A stretch of 5,902 bases of DNA from Alphaproteobacteria bacterium (GTDB lineage: Bacteria > Pseudomonadota > Alphaproteobacteria > Rhizobiales > Rhizobiaceae). This document shows, piece by piece, positions 5,290-5,902 of this stretch. The DNA is taken from positions 1-5,902 of the forward strand of contig JAFKFE010000408.1 in the NCBI GenBank assembly GCA_017308345.1, given 5' to 3'. Made by a program: the position numbers and the translations under genes. The notes beneath the pieces were generated by a model, which worked only from the letters and a program-made list of their open reading frames with translations, was not told the origin of the DNA and did not search any database. The number at the start of each line of letters is the position of its first letter. Position 1 is the stretch's first letter.

Positions 5290-5902
5290 TCAGTCGATCG
5301 ACCTCAGAACATCGCGAACATGGTCGATCAGCTCGTTGATCTGGCCCTTGGTGATGATCAGCGGCGGCGACAGCGCGATGATGTCACCGGTGGTGCGGAT
5401 CAGGGCGCCGCGCTCGAACGCCTTGACGAAGGCCGAGAAGGCCCGCTTGGTCGGGCTGCCGGCGATCGGCGCCAGCTCGATCGCGCCGATCAGGCCGATG
5501 TTGCGGATGTCGATCACATGCGGCTCGCCCTTGAGCGAATGCAGCGCATCCTCCCAGTAGGTCGACAGTTCCTCGCCGCGCGTCAGCAGGCCCTCTTCCT
5601 TGTAGGTGTCCAAAGTGCCGAGCGCCGCGGCGCAGGCGATCGGATTGCCCGAATAGGTGTAGCCGTGGAAGAACTCGATCATGTGCTCCGGGCCGGTCAT
5701 GAAGGCGTCGTGGATCTCCTTCTTGACGAACACCGCGCCCATCGGGATGACGCCGTTGGAGACGCCCTTGGCGGTGGTCATGATATCCGGCGTGACGCCG
5801 AAATAGTCCGCCGCGAACGGCGTGCCCAAGCGGCCGAAACCGGTGATCACTTCATCGAAGATCAACAATATACCGTGCTTGGTGCAGATTTCCCGAAGCT
5901 TC
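5290..5902 (-). CDS. Class III PLP-dependent aminotransferase, omega-amino acid type (partial, 5' end off the right edge)
   Basis: 203 C-terminal residues are visible of a protein that usually has about 440-460, so the start and N-terminal half lie beyond the right edge. The fold-type I, class III signature is clear: LLIFDEVITGFGRLG, where Asp16 of the visible part binds the PLP ring nitrogen, then TTAKGVSNG with the Schiff-base Lys45 (codon 5769-5767), then FFHGYTYSGNPIACAAAL with the phosphate-binding Thr. The C-terminal small domain follows, with RNIGLIGAIEL and a typical ending GQINELIDHVRDVLRSID. The family moves the amino group of omega- or beta-amino acids, or of amines, to pyruvate or another oxo acid. 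Next to a hydrolase predicted to release beta-alanine, a beta-alanine:pyruvate role giving malonate semialdehyde is likely but not proven; many paralogues use GABA, putrescine or other amines. It converges with the rutR-like gene across a hairpin. Confidence 0.93.
   Translation of the reverse strand, partial: KLREICTKHGILLIFDEVITGFGRLGTPFAADYFGVTPDIMTTAKGVSNGVIPMGAVFVKKEIHDAFMTGPEHMIEFFHGYTYSGNPIACAAALGTLDTYKEEGLLTRGEELSTYWEDALHSLKGEPHVIDIRNIGLIGAIELAPIAGSPTKRAFSAFVKAFERGALIRTTGDIIALSPPLIITKGQINELIDHVRDVLRSID

Overview
The window looks like chromosomal DNA from an alphaproteobacterium of the Hyphomicrobiales, most likely Mesorhizobium or a close relative. I base this on the high GC content, the C/G-ending codons, the close packing of genes and the overall look of the proteins. 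I ran no database search. The core is a catabolic cluster for the reductive degradation of pyrimidines (uracil and thymine).

Layout from left to right. (1) Positions 1-587, minus strand: the N-terminal three quarters of an ABC-transporter ATPase of the NitT/TauT type, cut by the left edge. (2) 588-706: a divergent intergenic region. (3) 707-1111, plus strand: a small single-domain cupin. (4) 4438 down to 1129, minus strand: a tightly packed four-gene unit. Its order is an M20-family N-carbamoyl-amino-acid hydrolase (beta-ureidopropionase type), an uncharacterised 72-residue protein overlapping it by ATGA, a dihydropyrimidinase/hydantoinase, and a small four-cysteine exported protein that starts one base after the dihydropyrimidinase stop codon. 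(5) 4439-4559: a divergent control region with two inverted repeats that closely match the TTGACCAnnTGGTCAA consensus known for E. coli RutR. (6) 4560-5198, plus strand: a TetR-family regulator of 212 residues, strongly RutR-like. (7) 5246-5280: a perfect 15-bp hairpin between convergent genes. (8) 5290-5902, minus strand: the C-terminal part of a class III aminotransferase, cut by the right edge.

How the genes fit together: dihydropyrimidinase opens dihydrouracil to N-carbamoyl-beta-alanine. The M20 hydrolase releases beta-alanine, CO2 and ammonia. The aminotransferase is a candidate for converting beta-alanine to malonate semialdehyde. The ABC transporter may import a pyrimidine-like substrate. 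The RutR-like regulator probably controls the hydrolase-hydantoinase operon, and itself, from the two operators. The first enzyme of the pathway, dihydropyrimidine dehydrogenase, is not in the window and would be expected nearby.

I saw no RNA genes, insertion sequences, CRISPR arrays or clear signs of horizontal transfer. The least explained items are the 72-residue protein inside the operon, the exported four-cysteine protein at its end, and the paired operators.
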